Shown here piece by piece: positions 21,376 through 34,399 of a stretch of 64,000 bases of DNA (position 1 is its first letter; each line of letters opens with the position of its first letter). The notes beneath the pieces are model-generated. The model searched no databases and was not told where the DNA came from. It saw only the letters and a program-made list of their open reading frames with translations. Source of the stretch: Lobosporangium transversale (lineage: Eukaryota > Mortierellomycota > Mortierellomycetes > Mortierellales > Mortierellaceae); assembly GCF_002105155.1 (NCBI RefSeq), contig NW_019028998.1, forward strand, positions 496,001 through 560,000, written 5' to 3'. The position numbers and the translations under genes are program-made.

Positions 21376-23632
21376 ATGTCTTCCTCAAAGATTGCTCCAG
21401 TACCTGTACCAAAAAACCCCATCCGTAGAAACAACTCTACCCCCTCAGTCCGTACTTCTGCATCCGACAACAGGGGCTCTGGCAGAGTTTCAATGGACAG
21501 TTGTGATCGTCCAAAGTACTTACGACCTACACTTGTAGACGTAATTTTCTCCTCCTCTGTACCCACCAAGACGTCTCTACCTACAAAATCAAGGCATAAG
21601 AAATCGTCATCGTCTCCATCATGGCTCGTCTCTCCTCCTCTAGCGCCAACGACCGTTCTCTCAACATCATCAGCAAATACTCCATCATTAGCATCGCTCA
21701 CCTCGGTCCCGACTGTACTTGAGGACGAGGTTGAACCCTTAGACTTGCAGGAATCAAAATCATTTGATCAGACATCCGAGGATGTTGCAGCAATGTCGGT
21801 ATTGTCTCCAATGTCCTCCCTGTTCTTTGGGAGAGGTTCTTCCACAACCTCTAGTACTCCTGCTGGCACACCGCCGGCATCACCAGCACTTCGTGCTACT
21901 TTCACAAATAATTCGTCAGTGAGCCCAAGTCCATCCACCACCCCGCCTCCTTCGCCATCGTTGTCCTTTTTAAACACGTGGCATGGTAGGCTTCCTTCAA
22001 TCCCAAGACCTTCGCCCATGATGCCATTTAGGGCAGCTAAAAAAGTAGTTACATCTGTTACATCCGTTGGGACGGGCCTTTTGCCTTCCAAGGAACAGCT
22101 CGGATCCATTCCCGTAGCTGGTCGGATCCTCACACATCCAGTGATGGATTCAACTCTAACATATATTGCCTCCAAGACAGGAGGCAGCAAGGGTTCAGGG
22201 AGCAAGGCTGTCACACCAGAGGATGTTCATTACCGTAAACTAAACAAAAAGCTGGTTGATCAATCAACTACTTTGTCAATGTTGGCTATGGAAAGAGAAG
22301 AGCAGTCAAAAACTATTGATGATGAAGCTGGTGATGATGCGTTCGAGCTCTATCTAGCCGCCATTATGACTTTGATGCACGCTCTACCATGTAAGAGAAA
22401 ATGCGCTTAATTCTGTTCTCTTGCCCTCATCTTACAAATTGGAATCAGAAAAATATTTAGGCTTATTTTGTTTTGTTATGTTCCTAATAGTTGAAACGTG
22501 CGACCCTCTACGTCGAGAGGCCTTCATATCTCAGTTGAAAAGCTTTTTAAAAGAGAATGAATTGGTTTGTACCGATGAGGATGTCGATACCAAGTTGCTT
22601 CGTCGTCGTAGACGCAGACGTCATCGCGAGCACCGTGGCCAAGCAACATCCTTGATCCATCAACACTCACTTGGTCAATCCAACAGTCCCCATACTCTTC
22701 ATACTCCACAGCAAATGCCTGATAAAATCAAAAAACAACAGCGCGATAAACCAGATCCTCATAGTGGTCACAGCACAAAACGAAGAAAGAAAAGAAATAA
22801 TGATAATCCATCCAAGTCAACATTAAGTGAGACCATTGTTTCCACAGCAGTTGAGTCAGCGATACGATTGAAGCAATCTCCTATCCCGGACGCGATCAAG
22901 ACTTGTATCCATGCCTCGCGAATAATACTTTCTAAAGTGGATGAAAAGTTTCGTCTACAGGAAAAGGCATGGAGGCTGTCAAAACATTCAATTGAGAAGG
23001 TGATCGAATTGGATGAACAGTATGCGATCCATGAGATCGTGACAGAGACTTTGTTTGCTACATTGACAGGCCTTGTCAAAGCAGGCATTGCATATAAGGA
23101 GACTCCAAGCTATTCTACTGTCAAGGCATTGACACAGCAACAAATACAGCAAAAGCAGCAACAACAGAAGCACAATCTAGCTCAAGGAGCGCCTTCTGTG
23201 CCATCAGAGACTGGGCGGTCGTATAATCCTCAAGCAATTTTAAATAAGAAACCCTACATACTGTCATTGTCTCCATCATCCTCAATGCGAAGACATTCCA
23301 TTATCGCAGAAGAGGATGAAGGAAACTTATTAATGAGTATGAATCGAGGCGGCTCAGATACATCCTCATCGTCATGCTTCACCAGTTCTGGAGATGAGGA
23401 TGACGAAGAAGGAGAAGGAGAAGAGGATAGTGATGATAATGTCAATGAAAATGATGATAATGAGATATTTGAGAATAGATCGACAAGGGGTCAGAACTTG
23501 TTCGCCACAGCATCTTCAGCTCTTCCTCCAGAATACCAAGAGCAAGCAAAGCAAAAGATTAACATGTTCATGGCCCTTAAAGGTGCCACATCACTCCTTC
23601 TTGGTCGTTCAGTAACATCAGGTGCACAATAA
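21376..23632 (+). CDS. Uncharacterised Ser/Pro-rich protein with a conserved-looking helical core, 718 aa
   Basis: Two exons, 21376..22390 and 22491..23632, join in phase 1 (CCA T|GTAAGA...AATAG|TT GAA). The N-terminal ~240 residues are low-complexity Ser/Thr/Pro (TPAGTPPASPALRAT, STTPPPSPSLSFL), typical of a phosphorylated disordered region. The middle (about 290-480) is more ordered: FELYLAAIMTLMHALPFETC, a basic run LLRRRRRRRHREHRG, then helices with KTCIHASRIILSKVDEKFRL and EIVTETLFATLTGLVKAGIA. A Gln-rich stretch (QQQIQQKQQQQKH) and an acidic run (DEDDEEGEGEEDSDDN) follow. The Arg-rich run could be a nuclear localisation signal. I do not recognise a family and assign no function. Confidence 0.8.
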
Positions 23633-24864
23633 AGGATCAATCTAATAGAGACAACTAATGTACCGTATTTGTATATTGATTTTCACCTGTGTTCAATTAT
23701 TGGTTCGATATAATAAATAAAAAAAAAGAAAAAAGAGAATTGAGCAATGTGGTTGATAGGCAAGTCAATTTCGATCAAGATAACTCGAATATCGACTATG
23801 CGAGGCGAACCGGGGGCAAGCCAGCTCGGAAGAAACGCTTCGATGCAGTTCTCAAAGCCTCCTCTTCTTTGATTTTGATGACCCAACGAAGTGGTACAGG
23901 GCATGTTTGCTCGACCATGGTTGAATGCAGGGGCTTTTGTACGATGCACTCTCCGTGTAACCAAAAATATATCATGAATGTTTTTTTTACTACTCGGGCG
24001 CCGCGCCGTCGTACTGTCACTGCACAAGGTCATATTCACAAACCAGGCCAGCATAGGCGTATGAGTGGTAACTCTTGATCCCTACGGGACTTATGACGGG
24101 CCTCGCTCACTCATATCCTGGTTATATGGATATGTGTCTCATCGTCCAGGCGGTGGCCATCAATATAGCGCCAACGGCAACGTGTACAAGATAACAAATG
24201 CGGCGGGAGGGATCCTCCAATCCGACGGGTTCAATTTAGCAGTGCCGCTATTGAACCATCATCACAATATCCATCGCCTATATCCACAGCTGCCCTTCAC
24301 ACACCATGATCACGTCTGGGCCAAATACAAGGAGGCGTTGACTGCTGTTGGTATAGAGGTTCTCTTTTTGTACTCATCTTAACAAGGGTGGGAATGGGAT
24401 GAAAGCCTTGATGATACCAGAAAGGATAAGAAGTAGAGATCTTACATATCATGTACCAACAGCAAAATATATTTTCGCTCCATAAAAAAATAAACTCTGA
24501 TGCAAAATGTCGCAGAGCCGATGGGAGGTTTTTTTTTTTTTTTTTTTTTTTTTCCCTCGAAACTGCGGCCGCAGTATAAAATCCAATGAGAGAGACGCCG
24601 ACTGTCCAACTGTCCAGTTGCATGTTTGGAATGTGAGGCAAATGCTATCTGTGTGCCCGAAATGAAGGGCAAGGACAATAAGCATATTTTCCAAGGACTC
24701 TTTTTTAAAGTTCTGGCTCTGTTTGGTAATGGCAATGCAATTAGGATTTGGGATAAATACTCCTCTTTCCCATGACCACGCTTGAGAAAAAAAATACAAA
24801 TCATTTCCTTCTGAAGGTCTTCTTCTTTCCTTTTTCCACCTTTTCTTTTTTTTTCTTTTCCGTC
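23633..24864. other. Intergenic 1.2 kb upstream of the ABC transporter
   Basis: Contains a locally GC-richer segment at about 23990-24350 with a 105-codon open frame (24065-24382) that I cannot tie to a family. A T tract lies at 24531-24553, next to a perfect 14-bp palindrome ACTGCGGCCGCAGT at about 24566. Probably promoter and leader sequence. Confidence 0.4.
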
Positions 24865-27800
24865 ATGGATGTATCAATAGTATCCTCGGAAAGTTCGTCC
24901 TGGTGTGGTCCCCAGGGATGGGTAAAGAAAACAAAGCATTATGACGCATCTTCATTACATCCAGAAAAGAAAAGTCAGTACACTAATACATGTTTCATAT
25001 TCATATAAATGAATATTTCATTTAACAGGGCCCATTGAACCATGATGGTGTCTCTCTCTCCCCTTGCTTCTGGCACACAGTCCTCTTGGGAATACCTGCA
25101 TTAGCGGCAACGGCTGTGTTCCTAATCAGAGCCATTTATCTACGTCATCATGGAGTTCCTCATGGGTTGGGTCATGTCTTTGTATACTGGCCTAGCCAAT
25201 TGGCGCTCTTCATCGCTGTCGGTGCGCTGGCCGCATATACGTTTGAGTTCTTCGGAAACCATGATGGCTATTATTCTGTGTTTGCTGCTGGGTCCTTAAT
25301 TATGTCATGGGTATGTCGGCAATCGCAAAAAAAAAAAAAAAAAAAAAAAGAAAGAATCACCATGCAATGCAAATTTGAATTTGAATGTCGAATCTAATTG
25401 TTAAATCTCGAAAAAATCACTACAAATGTAACAGATCCAAACCATTCGACTCAACGAACTTGAGTCCAGATATAACATTCGATCCTCCAGCTATGTTTTC
25501 CTGAATGAGTTGTATGCAGTGATTACTACTTTTGTATCTCTGTACTCGCTCTATGCACAAGGACAAACTATTTCCAAGTCTTTGTATCTTTACTTCTTTG
25601 CCATCTTGACCGCATTCTTCTTCGAGGCTTTACCGCGCGGCTATACCCATGTTCAAAAACAGAGCAATGCCAATCACCATGATAAAGCCAATTTGTTTAG
25701 TAGATGGACTTTCCATTACTTGCAGCCGATCGTCTCCTTGGGATACAGGCGGCCTTTAACTCTTGATGATATTGAGGATACGATGCCGAAACACATTGAG
25801 ACCAAGCAAGGGTATAGAGAGTTGACCAACAGTTGGGAGGAAGAGAAACGATGGGCTCATCAGAAGAGCCAAACTCAGATTGGACATGAGTGTGACAATG
25901 ACAAAAGTAACAGAAGTGGGCAGAATAAGAAAATGACACCTAGTCTGATGAAAGTTATTGTCAAGACCTTCTTTTGGCCCCTTATTTTCGTGAGTTTAGT
26001 TCAGCTGGCTTCATCCTCTCTTCAATTTGTCCTTCCTGTTTTGATCCATCATATTTTGGCCTATATCGAGTCTGAGGATGAAACTATACCACGATCGCGT
26101 GGTGTAATCTTGGCGTTGGGCATGTTTGTGGTCAACATCATGGTATCCTTCTTGTCGGGACAATTCAATAAGCAGATCACTGAGCTAGGCCTTGAAGTTC
26201 GAAGTGCGCTAATTTCCATGATCTATCGTAAGGCCTTGGTCTTGTCTCCCAAGAGTAGAAATAATAAGGGTTCTGCAGGTGAAATCACTAACCATATGTC
26301 GACTGACGCTGAGAAGTGGACCAAGGACCTTTTCTGGGTTATTTGTTGGGTCACCGTTCCATTTGAAATCCTGGTCGCTTCAGTCATGTGTAGGTTTTTG
26401 CATTCCTTGTTGATTGTCTAGCCGAGATACTTTTATAATGCTAACTTTTTTTTTTCTTCTTTTTTCTTACCAATCTTACTAGTATACAATGTCTTGGGGT
26501 GGTCAGTACTATGCGGTCTCTTTACCATCGTGGTGATTACTCCAATTCAAGGCAAAGCAGGCAGATTTTTCGATTCCGCAGGCGATGCTCGGTTGGAGGC
26601 CATGGATAGCCGTGTTCGCATCATGAGCGAGTTGTTGTCCCATATCAAAAACATCAAACTGTATGGCTATGAGCCTCACTTCAAGGACAAGGCTACATCT
26701 TACAGAGAGCAAGAGATCAATCTTTTGCGTCAGACAGGCAAGGTTATGTCTCTCTTGACGATTATTTTCACTTGCTTACCTTTATTCATGGCGTTTGTCT
26801 CGTTTGCGGTTTATGCCAGTGTCGGTGGCCCTGGTTTCACACAAGGTGATATGAATGCTCAGGTGATCTTTGTCAGCGTCTCGCTATTCTCGCTATTGTA
26901 CAGGCCTATCGGAATCATGTCGCGTCTGGCAGAATCGACCATTGGCCTTCGAGTGGCCACTCGTCGTGTTCAAAAATTTTTGCTCAAGGAAGAACAGGAC
27001 CCATTGGCGATTGAGCGTGATCCCAATGTGCCTAAGGACCCTAATGTACCTCTTATTCAGATCGAGAATGGAACCTTTGCTTGGGCGCCCGAACATGAAA
27101 ATCCCGCAGAGGAGGATAACGATGCTGGCGGTGGTGATAATGATGATGAGAGTAGTCAGGAGCAAATAACAGAAACAACAGCGCTCTTGACTGCAGAACA
27201 GAATAGCTCCAATGGCCCGGCGCTAGTGGGCATCAATGCTTCATTTGCTCGTGGATCTCTGACAGCAGTAGTAGGCCGAGTTGGGCAAGGCAAGTCATCG
27301 TTGCTGAGTGCAATGATTGGCGATATGTATAAGCGAGAAGGTCATGTCCGAATCTATGGATCGGTTGCCTATGTACCACAGCAAGCCTGGATTATCAATG
27401 CGACTGTCAGGGATAACATTGTTTTTGGAAAGCCATTTGATCAAGAAAGATACGGCCGCGTCTTATTTGCTTCAGGATTACTCCCAGATCTACAAGTCCT
27501 GGCTGCTGGAGATCAAACAGAGATTGGAGAGCGTGGCATCAATCTTTCTGGCGGCCAAAAGCAGCGTGTATCCTTGGCTCGTGCAGCTTACTTGAACGCG
27601 GATATTTATCTCTTGGATGATCCTCTCAGCGCTGTGGACGCTCATGTAGATCAACATCTATGGGAGCACTTGCTTGGTCCAACAGGTTTGCTCAAGGACA
27701 AGACTCGTGTCTTGGTTACACACGGAATCCACCATTTAGAGCAAGTTGACCATATTTTGCTGATCAGGGATGGCAGAATTAAGGAGGCTGGAGGCTATAC

Positions 27801-30060
27801 GCACTTAATGAAAGCCAACGATGTGTTTTACAACCTCATCAAGGAGTTCTCAATTGGAAGGAAGAAAAAAGTCAAGCATGCTTCTACCTCATCCAATACT
27901 ACCGGGGATGAAGATGAGTCTTCTACCATTGCCGATGAAGTCGATAGTGTCAAGGGTGGCGGAGAGCATGAAGCTGCTGATGGTGGGCTTGTGGATGAGG
28001 AAAATACCCAAGTCGGTATCGTTGGATGGAGTACGTTCAAGGCTTACTGTGAGGCGATGTAAGTGTCTTATGTGTTTGTGGGTGTTCACAATAATAACGT
28101 GTTGCTATAGCTGGCCCTAATTCCTCTATTATCAATGTTTTCAATGCTATTACCAAGGTCCTATTACTACTTTACAATCACCGTATTGCTGTACTTGGTT
28201 TGGGAAATATTCCAGCAGAGTGTACCTTTTTGGTTGGAATACTGGACTCGAGTGGCTAATACGACAACTCACACCGTGATCTACTTTTTATCGGTGTATG
28301 CAGCTTTGGTCATTGCCTACATTGCTGTGGATGTGTACCTGACTTACGTCTCCAATGTCCATGCCTGTTTGAGAGCCTCCATAGTTCTTCATGAAAACTT
28401 ACTTGCACGCGTCCTTCGCCTTCCTATGTGCTTCTTTGATGTCACTCCGTAAGTGTTCCGCTACCTCCCCTTCTTCTCCCTTATTTTTGTTTTTCTGCCG
28501 CAGGTACTCATCTTTTTTTTTTTTTTTGTTTACCAGTACTGCAGTTCACTGAGACTAATTTCAATTTATTTCCTCTTCCTGCTATGAACTAGTCAAGGAC
28601 GCGTATTGAACAGATTCTCATCCGATATCTCCTGCATTGATGAAACAGTGCCCGATAGTTTTCTTAGTCTTTTGACCTGTTTCTTCAACTTGTTGGGGAC
28701 ATTATTCATCCTTACTTTCGCCACACCAGCATTTATTGCAACTCTTCCTGTTATGGCTCTGATCATTCTTGTGATTCAACGGTACTATATTAAGACCTCG
28801 AGCATGCTTCGCCGACTGGAATCCATCTCAAAATCACCCCTCTATCAGCATTTTGACGAGACGTTAAACGGTGTCTCCTCAATTCGAGCAATGGGTATTC
28901 AAAGCCGATTCATTGACGAGAATGCAGCCCGATCGGACCGATTCGCGAATGCCTATTACTCGTCAATGATGATTAATCGATGGCTCAATGTTCGATTGGA
29001 GGCCCTCTCTACGTTATCAGTTCTGATTGTTGCCTTATTAGCGGTTGGGAATAAGGATTCATTGAGCCCCAGTATTGCAGGCCTTGCTCTTAGCAACTCT
29101 TTGAGCTTAACTTACAACGTGATCTGGACTTTGAGATCATACTGTGATCTAGCAGGAGATTTGGTAGCGGTGGAACGTGTTCATGAGTATTCTAACAAGC
29201 GTACAGAGGCACCCAACTCTATCGCGATTGAGTTGCCTCACAATTGGCCATCTCAAGGTCGAGTTAGCTTCAAGAATTATTCAGCAAGGTATCGTCAAGG
29301 GTTGGACTTAGTGATCAAAAATGTCTCGTTTGAAGTCAATCCAGGACAGCGAATTGGTATCGTAGGTCGAACAGGTGCAGGCAAGTCATCTCTGACATTG
29401 GCCTTGTTCCGTATTATTGAAGCCGCAGACTCTTACTGGGCTCGCGCAAGCGCTCAAGACGGACATTTTAATGATGGCACCAATGTTGAACCCTTAATTG
29501 ATGGTGGTCATATCGAGATTGATGAGGTTGATATTTCAACATTGGGACTGAAAGATTTGCGTCAACGTCTGTCAATCATCCCACAGGATCCCACGCTCTT
29601 TTCTGGCACCATCCGCGAAAACTTGGATCCATTTGATCAAGCGACCGATGCAGAGATCTGGGAAGCTTTGGATCGAGCTCATTTGAAGGACTATATTTCT
29701 TCATTGACGAATGGACTCTCGTTTGAAGTTGCACAGAATGGGGAGAACCTCTCAGTAGGACAGAGATCGCTATTGTGTTTAGCTCGTGCGCTGCTTCGCA
29801 AAAGCAAAGTACTAGTTTTGGACGAAGCAACTGCAGCTGTGGATGTGGAAACGGACGAGCTAATCCAGAAGACGATTCGAAAGGAGTTCCAGGATCGAAC
29901 AATTTTGACGATTGCTCACCGCATCAAGACTATTATGGATTACGACAAGATCCTAGTCTTAGAGAAGGGACAAGTCGAGGAGTATGATACCCCTGCCAAT
30001 TTATTGCGAAAGAAAGGACTGTTTTACAGCCTGGCTGAACAGGCTGGTGAGACTCATTAA
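24865..30060 (+). CDS. ABC transporter, ABCC/MRP subfamily, full length
   Basis: Predicted membrane exporter of conjugated organic anions or metal-thiol complexes (MRP/Ycf1/Bpt1-type), probably vacuolar or plasma membrane. Six exons (24865..24921, 25029..25310, 25435..26389, 26483..28058, 28158..28448, 28593..30060) close in frame to 1542 aa, normal for a TMD0-containing ABCC protein. The start WCGPQGW|GPLNHDG is the classic ABCC N-terminus. NBD1 has Walker A GRVGQGKSS, signature LSGGQKQR and Walker B YLLDDPLSAVDA, with Asp in place of the catalytic Glu (usual in ABCC). NBD2 has GRTGAGKSS, signature LSVGQRS and VLDEATAAVD with the Glu present. The linker is acidic. The exon 5 acceptor (CCAAG|GTCC) is the least certain junction. 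A truncated relative lies at 52543-53162. Confidence 0.93.
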
Positions 30061-30221
30061 ATAAGAGACGAATAGAAAAATAACAAATACTGAATAATAA
30101 TGATAGTAAATGTATATGTTTTTATTCAAGTTTTAATAGTGTATATTTTACAAATGAAGGAGATTTTGGTACGCACTTCTGTACTGTACAAGCTTTGCCT
30201 TTTTTGTTTACATTTTTCACT

Positions 30222-31106
30222 TTAAGCAATGGTTGAACGCCAATTGGGAGCACGCTCAAAGCCATTCTGTCCAAATTGGTAGTCTACAAACGTGTCATAG
30301 ATCTCCTTTTGTGAGTTCATTACAAATGGTCCATGTTGAACAATGGGTTCCTTCAAAGGCTCGCCTGCAATCAACACAAAGTGGGCGTCCTCATCCTTGG
30401 TTGTGATCTTGACTGTTTCGGCTCCGTCCTCCGAGAACGTAAGGGTGTGGTGAGCCTCACCCTTGAACTCCTTGTCACCTACATAAATGGTTCCCTTGAG
30501 TGTGTAGATGAATCCAGTGTAGTTGGCAGGGATGGATTGCTCAACTGCTTTGTTCTTGTCCATCTTGAAATCGAGATACATTGTTGGTGTGCGAGTGTAG
30601 ACCTTGCTCTTGACTCCATGTGACTCGCCTGCAATCACCTTCACCACCACTCCTTCCTGTGGATTAGCACGAGGGATCTGGCCATCGAGCAGCTCCTGGT
30701 ATTGAGGCTCACACATCTTGTGTTCCTTGGGCAAGTTGATCCAGAGCTGAAGTCCATGAGCACGGGTCTGGGACTTGACAGGCATCTCTGAATGGACAAT
30801 ACCACGTCCAGCAGTCATCCATTGCAAGTCTCCAGGTCCGATGGTCCCTTTGTGTCCTGCAAAGTCTTCATGCTGGAACTGACCCTCAAGCATATAAGTG
30901 ACGGTCTCGAATCCACGGTGAGGGTGGTCAGGGAAGCCACCGTTCTTGTCAACATTGAACTCGTCGAGCATGAGGAAAGGATCGTGATTACGGAGTTCGG
31001 GCCGTCCAATAGATCGACGGACTCGGGCTCCAACACCCTCGGCTTGTTCTCTAGAAAGAACAGCCTTGATAACTGATCGTGAAGCTCTGGCAAGTGAAGA
31101 AGTCAT
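30222..31106 (-). CDS. Pirin, copy 2
   Basis: Single exon, 294 aa. Same cupin metal-ligand set as copy 1 (PDHPHRGFE and GRGIVHSEMP). The sequence from 30227 to 31043 is identical to copy 1, so the mature proteins differ only in about the first 20 residues (MTSSLARASRSVIKAVLS here) and the last residue. The stop lies only 162 bp past the stop of the convergent ABC transporter. The 5' flank is unrelated to that of copy 1 and has its own TATA-like box, so expression could differ even though the proteins are nearly the same. Confidence 0.93.
   Translation of the reverse strand: MTSSLARASRSVIKAVLSREQAEGVGARVRRSIGRPELRNHDPFLMLDEFNVDKNGGFPDHPHRGFETVTYMLEGQFQHEDFAGHKGTIGPGDLQWMTAGRGIVHSEMPVKSQTRAHGLQLWINLPKEHKMCEPQYQELLDGQIPRANPQEGVVVKVIAGESHGVKSKVYTRTPTMYLDFKMDKNKAVEQSIPANYTGFIYTLKGTIYVGDKEFKGEAHHTLTFSEDGAETVKITTKDEDAHFVLIAGEPLKEPIVQHGPFVMNSQKEIYDTFVDYQFGQNGFERAPNWRSTIA
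30227..31043 (-). repeat. 817-bp duplicated block, pirin copy 2 side
   Basis: Partner of 15460-16276; see that entry. Both copies are in the same orientation 14.8 kb apart. Confidence 0.9.
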
Positions 31107-31829
31107 TGTAGTATATTGATGTTGCTGATTTAGCGTCGAATCTAGAGGAGAGAGAATATGTATTTGTGTATCTGTTTCTTTTATTCTGCGTGCTTTAGTT
31201 TTTGATGAAGAAAAATTTGGGGTCGAGTGATTAAGATATCTTTTTTATACTTTTTTTTGATATTTCTAAGAGTTTCATGGAATCAAAAAGCATGCTCACA
31301 TAATAAGGAAAAATGTGAGATAATAAGCCACATACAGTGGCGTAGCTACTTGGCTCTGCTAAAAAGTATAAACTAAGTCAGCATTTGCTGACCTATCGGA
31401 ATATTCCAGTAATCATTAGTAAATTTCTTCGTTGTTGCAAATGCATTATGATAAATTTAAAAAAATTTTAATAACAAAAACAAAAAAAAGCAAACACAAA
31501 TACAGTTTTGTTACAAGGGAATGAATCCTAACTAAAAATTGCATGGACAAAGGGCAATTATGGAAAATGCAGTTGGTGGGTCAGGAAGAGTAAGGGGGAA
31601 TAATGAGAAGGGAATAAAGGCAAAGGGTTGTTTCCAAAGCCCTTGGCCAGCAGACAAGCAGACGAGAAAAAAAAAATATTACACAAAAAAGAACAAGCTG
31701 GCCGCGTTTGGTTGGTTTACACTCATGCATCTAATGTCTTTTTTTTGTTATCCAGCGAGACCCATTTTCTGATTTTTGTTCGCTCTTCCCGAGAAAAAAA
31801 TGGCTCGTGAGATTCATGCCCTGACCAAC
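31107..31829. other. Intergenic region between pirin 2 and histone H1
   Basis: AT-rich. It contains the pirin 2 promoter and, on the left of the H1 stop, the H1 3' UTR. No gene seen. Confidence 0.4.
31242..31249 (-). promoter_or_regulatory. TATA-like box of pirin copy 2
   Basis: TATAAAAA on the minus strand about 136 bp upstream of the start codon at 31106. Confidence 0.45.
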
Positions 31830-32842
31830 TTAGGCCTTGGTAGCCTTAGGCTTCTTCTCCTTGGGAGCGGCAGCAACCTTGGTCTTCTTCTCTTTAGAGG
31901 CAGCGGCAGCAGCCTTCTTCTCCTTAGGGGCAGCAGCCTTCTTGGCAACGGGTTTCTTAGCCTCAGCCTTCTTGACAGCCTTCTTAACAGCAGTAGCCTT
32001 CTTTGGTGCAGTCTGCCATATCGATCAAAACAATACAAATGTAAACATATCAACAACACATCGATCAAAAGTGAATACAGTATTAAGATAAAACTTAGAC
32101 GACTATATCTAATAACAAAGTTACCTTGGTATCCTTCTTAGCACTATCCTTCTTAGGTACAGCCTTCTTAGGTGCGGCAGCCTTCTTGGTAGCGACAGCA
32201 GCGGCAGGCTTCTTGGCCTTCTTCTCCTTGGGCTCCTTCTTCTCCTTAGCCTCCTTCTTCTTAGGCTCCTTCTTAGCCAACTTGATGGGGCCAGACTTAC
32301 CCTTGGGCTGAAGGAAGTCACCAGACTCAACACCGCGCTTGATGGCAGCGTTCAAGTGGACATCGGAGCTATCGCCGACCTTGTAGTTCCCGCTAATATA
32401 TTTCTTTAAGGCTTGGCGGGAAGAGCCGTTGCGCTCCTTGAGGTGAACAAGGGCGGCAATTATCATTTCCTATTGAATCCAAATATCGAATGGAAAAGAA
32501 AAAGGAAAAAAATCATGCGACAATCTTAGTATACTTTCGTCATAATTTTTGCTCTTAATTCTTCATCAATTTTGAATATCCTGAATAAAACCAAAATATC
32601 TGTCGTAGATCTTAATAAATGGTTTTTTTTTGTTATGGTTGTTATGATCCTGGATAAGGCCTGTATACCTTGTAAGGAGGATGTTCAGATTCCTTCTTGG
32701 GAGTGGAGGTCTTGGCCTTCTTGGTAGTAGCGGCCTTAGCAGGGGCTTCAGCAGCGGGGGTGGCAGCGGTAGTGCCAGCAGCAGCAGTGGTACCAGCAGC
32801 AGCAGGGGCAGCATCCTCCTTCTTAGTGCGAGTAGTACCCAT
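31830..32842 (-). CDS. Linker histone H1
   Basis: Nucleosome linker histone. Exons 32842..32669, 32469..32125 and 32012..31830 join in phase 0 and give 233 aa. The N-terminal tail is Ala/Thr/Lys-rich. The globular winged-helix (H15) domain spans about residues 50-130: [37 protein letters not shown] and [18 protein letters not shown]. The C-terminal tail is a Lys/Ala/Pro tail with [11 protein letters not shown] and [10 protein letters not shown], as in canonical H1. The first intron falls inside helix 1 (PPYK|EMII). The histone H3 gene is about 27 kb away and not linked. Confidence 0.95.
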
Positions 32843-34048
32843 TGTTAATGTGTGTATTTAGTGAGAAAATCAATAAAAAAAAAATTAAAAAATGCGCTGG
32901 AAAGTGATTGAAGTGCAAAATATATGGCTTTTGACGTTATATGAGTATGAAGAATAAGCGAAAAGAGAGAAAACAGAAAAGAAAAAAAAAGAGAGGAAAA
33001 GGAAAAAAAAAAATGAGAGAAAACAATTCAGTCGAAATATTAAGGTGTTTTCTTCCTTTCTTTCTTTTTTTTAGACGCGTCGTTGAGTAAAAATTACATT
33101 AAAATTTTCTAAAAATTCAAATTTGTTTTTGGACTCAAAATAAATTTTAGGACGCGGCGAAGTGAATTGAGCAGATGCACAAAGTGAGCACAAAAATAAC
33201 AGACGCGTGTTTTAAGCTAAAGACTAGATTAATCACGTGTATTTCACAAATATTCATAAAATGAGCCAGTTTGTCCTTTTGTTCACAGAAGACAAATGAC
33301 ACATACTCAGTGGTTTGTGAAAAAAACCACTTTATCTTTATACATGGTATGATAAGAATGCATCAAGCCTTCAGTTTATCTTATCGTCACAATTAGGGAG
33401 TCTATTCATATGGACAATATATGCAGCCTTTTCCTATTGATCTTTGTCTTCGCCATTGTTTCAAGTAGTGAGTGTAGCGGGGACATCTTTTAAAGAATCT
33501 ACAAGTGCACATCAAGAACTGTAACCTGTAGACATGGTTCCCCATTAAGTGTTTGTAGTGTCATTTAAGTATATTTAGACGATAGAATTCATAAGGTTGG
33601 ATTCGATTGATAATCAGACTTTCTGATCCTTATGGACGTCACTCTTACCAAGCCAAACGGACACTCTGCTCCTCATTTGTGCTGAGTCTCCTAGTTGCTC
33701 CTTACTCTCTGGATCAACAGCAAATCCTGCATTGACCAATAACAATTATGATGAGACACAGAGAAAATTTTTTTTCCTGCGAGGAGCTGTGGGCTCGAGG
33801 GTAAAAAGGGCCAATTTTTTATATGACGACATGTACAGGCGCAACAGTGTGTGCCGCTACAGAACAAAGAAACGGAGAGAGTAAAGGTATGCTATTAGAC
33901 AGCTATATTAAATATTGTTTTTGCACAACAAAACTGTTCAACATTGCTGTTGATAGTTAGTTTAATTTATGATAAAAGAAAAGGTTACGTGGATCCAATG
34001 GTGTGGTTGAATACTTGTGCGGTACATGCCAAAAAGATAAGCAATTCC

Positions 34049-34072
34049 CTGTGATCATCGAATTGATCACAG
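34049..34072. repeat. Inverted repeat, 9-bp arms, 6-nt loop
   Basis: CTGTGATCA then TCGAAT then TGATCACAG. Perfect arms in gene-free DNA. Confidence 0.8.
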
Positions 34073-34399
34073 ATGCAGACACAGGACACAATAAAAGAAA
34101 GGGTCGATAGCAGCTGCACATAATATGGTTATGTCATGCGAAAGACTATCTGCTGGTAATGGTGTAATTAGAATCGACACGAGGTCGGTGAAGCCAGTTG
34201 ACAAAAAGGAAAGGGGTATGGACGACGTATGGGATGCTCTGGAGTAGCCCACGATGTATCTTCTGCAATCTACGCCTGTACCTGATTGCTGAGTGGGAAA
34301 GGAATTTTTAAGTTCATTATCCCTTCGTCCGTCACAAGGGCAAATTTGCCATTATAAATGGGCTTAAAACCCAGCAATCCATGGGCACTGTCTTGAAAT

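Noticed and set aside
31837-32311. Hydrophobic Leu/Phe/Gly-rich frames opposite histone H1
   Set aside because: Antisense of Lys/Ala-rich codons gives Leu/Phe/Gly-rich shadows.
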